Shown piece by piece: positions 63,043 to 64,000 of a stretch of DNA of 64,000 nucleotides. Within the stretch, counting starts at the first letter, position 1. Each line of letters starts with the position of its first letter. Both the position numbers and the translations under genes were made by a program. The stretch lies in NCBI GenBank assembly GCA_013215285.1, contig JABSRD010000001.1, positions 62,001 to 126,000 on the forward strand, given 5' to 3'. The notes below the pieces were generated by a model, which saw only the letters and a list, made by a program, of their open reading frames with translations, did not search any database and was not told the DNA's origin. This stretch comes from Candidatus Nitrosopumilus sp. (GTDB taxonomy: Archaea > Thermoproteota > Nitrososphaeria > Nitrososphaerales > Nitrosopumilaceae).

Positions 63043-64000
63043 ATATTTTATACAATTTTTAACAAAAATTTCAGCATAATTTGAGCTATCAAAATAGAGA
63101 TGCCCATAGGAGGCTAGTGTATTGTATAGTATCATTCCATCTTGATGTTTTTTAATTCCCTCACCAATTTCTAAAGTATAAGCAAATTTAGAATCTGATG
63201 AAACTGAATCTAATTTAGAATAATGAAATTCATGACCTTGAAAATTATGTAGTTTTTCTGAGATCGGAGTTTTGGTTATAATTTGACCTTTTGTATAATT
63301 GAGTTTCATTTTTTTTGTCATAATAGTTTCAGCATCAAACAAACCAATCATTTTATGTTTTTTATTATCATAAATGATAGATTTTGTAAGATACATCAAT
63401 CCTCCACACTCAGCATAGATTGGAAGATTATCTTCAGCTAATTTCTTGATTATTTTTTTTATAGTATGATTTTTTTCAAGTGGATTACCTAAAACTTCAG
63501 GAAAACCACCACCAATGTAAAGTCCATTACATTTAGGAATTTTCTTATCTTTAACAGGACTAAAAAATTTTAGAATTGCTCCTTCACGACGTAGTGCTTC
63601 TAAATTATCTGAATAATAAAAATTGAATGAAGTATCAAGTGCAACAGCAATTGTAGTTTTTATTTTTTTATGTACAGGTTTTAATTTTTTTGGAAGAACA
63701 ATAGGGTTTTTTAGAATTTTGATTATTTGATGAATGTCTAAAGATTTTGAAATTATTTTGGATGTTTTTTCAATTTGGTTTTTTAATGTTTTTTTATTTA
63801 ATGTTGAAATTAATCCTAAATGTCTAGATTGTATATTTAGTAAAGGATTTTTTGGAATAACTCCAACAATGGGAATTTTAATTATTTTGAGAGCATCTCT
63901 ACACAAAATTTCATGCTTTTTACTACCTATTTTATTAAGAATAATTCCAGAAATTCGTGAATTGCTATGAAATTTTTGAAATCCCAGAACAGTTGCAGCA
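63031..64000 (-). CDS. cbiA: Cobyrinic acid a,c-diamide synthase (CbiA/CobB), partial
   Basis: This ATP-dependent amidotransferase amidates the a and c side chains of cobyrinate. The open frame runs into the window edge (the first in-window codon is at 63999), so the N-terminal ATP-binding part is missing. Seen are ISGIILNKIGSKKHE near the edge, a linker, GGGFPEVL, and the glutaminase motif YAECGGLMYL with the catalytic cysteine. The tail overlaps the end of cbiC by 12 bases in convergent orientation. Confidence 0.9.
   Translation of the reverse strand, partial: AATVLGFQKFHSNSRISGIILNKIGSKKHEILCRDALKIIKIPIVGVIPKNPLLNIQSRHLGLISTLNKKTLKNQIEKTSKIISKSLDIHQIIKILKNPIVLPKKLKPVHKKIKTTIAVALDTSFNFYYSDNLEALRREGAILKFFSPVKDKKIPKCNGLYIGGGFPEVLGNPLEKNHTIKKIIKKLAEDNLPIYAECGGLMYLTKSIIYDNKKHKMIGLFDAETIMTKKMKLNYTKGQIITKTPISEKLHNFQGHEFHYSKLDSVSSDSKFAYTLEIGEGIKKHQDGMILYNTLASYGHLYFDSSNYAEIFVKNCIKYSRT

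Noticed and set aside
1-64000. CRISPR array, prophage or insertion sequence
   Set aside because: No regular spacer-repeat pattern, transposase or phage structural gene was found while reading the window.

Overview
The window is AT-rich archaeal chromosome. It carries an archaeal initiator tRNA, an archaeal SRP RNA and archaeal or eukaryote-like information genes (TiaS, Dph2, Csl4, Pelota, GatD/GatE, L2, Cdc48, RPA, Lhr, RadB, Lsm, AglB). It also has a complete GrpE-DnaK-DnaJ set, a bacterial-type MetK, a vitamin B12 cluster and a probable tetraether-lipid radical SAM enzyme. I infer a low-GC Nitrososphaerota (Thaumarchaeota), most like marine Nitrosopumilus. No ammonia-oxidation gene lies in the window, so the lineage call is inference. 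Genes are dense, many start with TTG or GTG or look leaderless, and no stretch above 300 bases lacks a gene.

Layout. 1-12,010: a partial PQQ-type sugar dehydrogenase, initiator tRNA-Met, TiaS, Dph2, an interrupted TPR gene, an alcohol dehydrogenase, Csl4, prephenate dehydratase, two exported or membrane unknowns, a winged-helix protein with an operator-like intergenic region, and MtnA. 12,053-27,605: a surface-glycan block with a broken nucleotide-sugar dehydrogenase, aminotransferase, three epimerases (one frameshifted), methyltransferase, hexapeptide and LpxD-like acyltransferases, NodB-like deacetylase, two related glycosyltransferases, flippase and WecB, ending at the oligosaccharyltransferase AglB. 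Together these could make, flip and transfer an N-glycan or another surface glycan. 27,674-35,510: the Tes-like radical SAM gene divergent from TrmB and DtxR regulators, small zinc proteins, YjbQ, a probable C/D box sRNA, Pelota, CutA, a site-2 protease and a tRNA thiolase.

35,541-49,400: SRP RNA, acylphosphatase, L2, Cdc48, the GatDE amidotransferase, tRNA-Leu, the chaperone operon (a Rossmann protein, GrpE, DnaK, DnaJ, HAD), a DUF354 protein and tRNA-Gln. 49,472-59,398: the intact paralogue of the broken dehydrogenase, an ABC-2 exporter, RPA, Lhr helicase, RadB, Lsm, MetK and an atypical SDR. 59,493-64,000: a cobalamin run (cbiD, cbiG, cbiX, cbiC and convergent cbiA/cobB, cut by the window edge).

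Most notable are three single-lesion genes (a TGA at the TPR consensus tryptophan, an in-frame TAA, and a homopolymer frameshift), fresh in-frame tandem duplications in gatD and dnaK, a C/D sRNA candidate, an LpxD-like enzyme in an archaeal glycan cluster, and a CbiX whose histidines survive in only one half. No mobile element, CRISPR array or clear defence system was seen.
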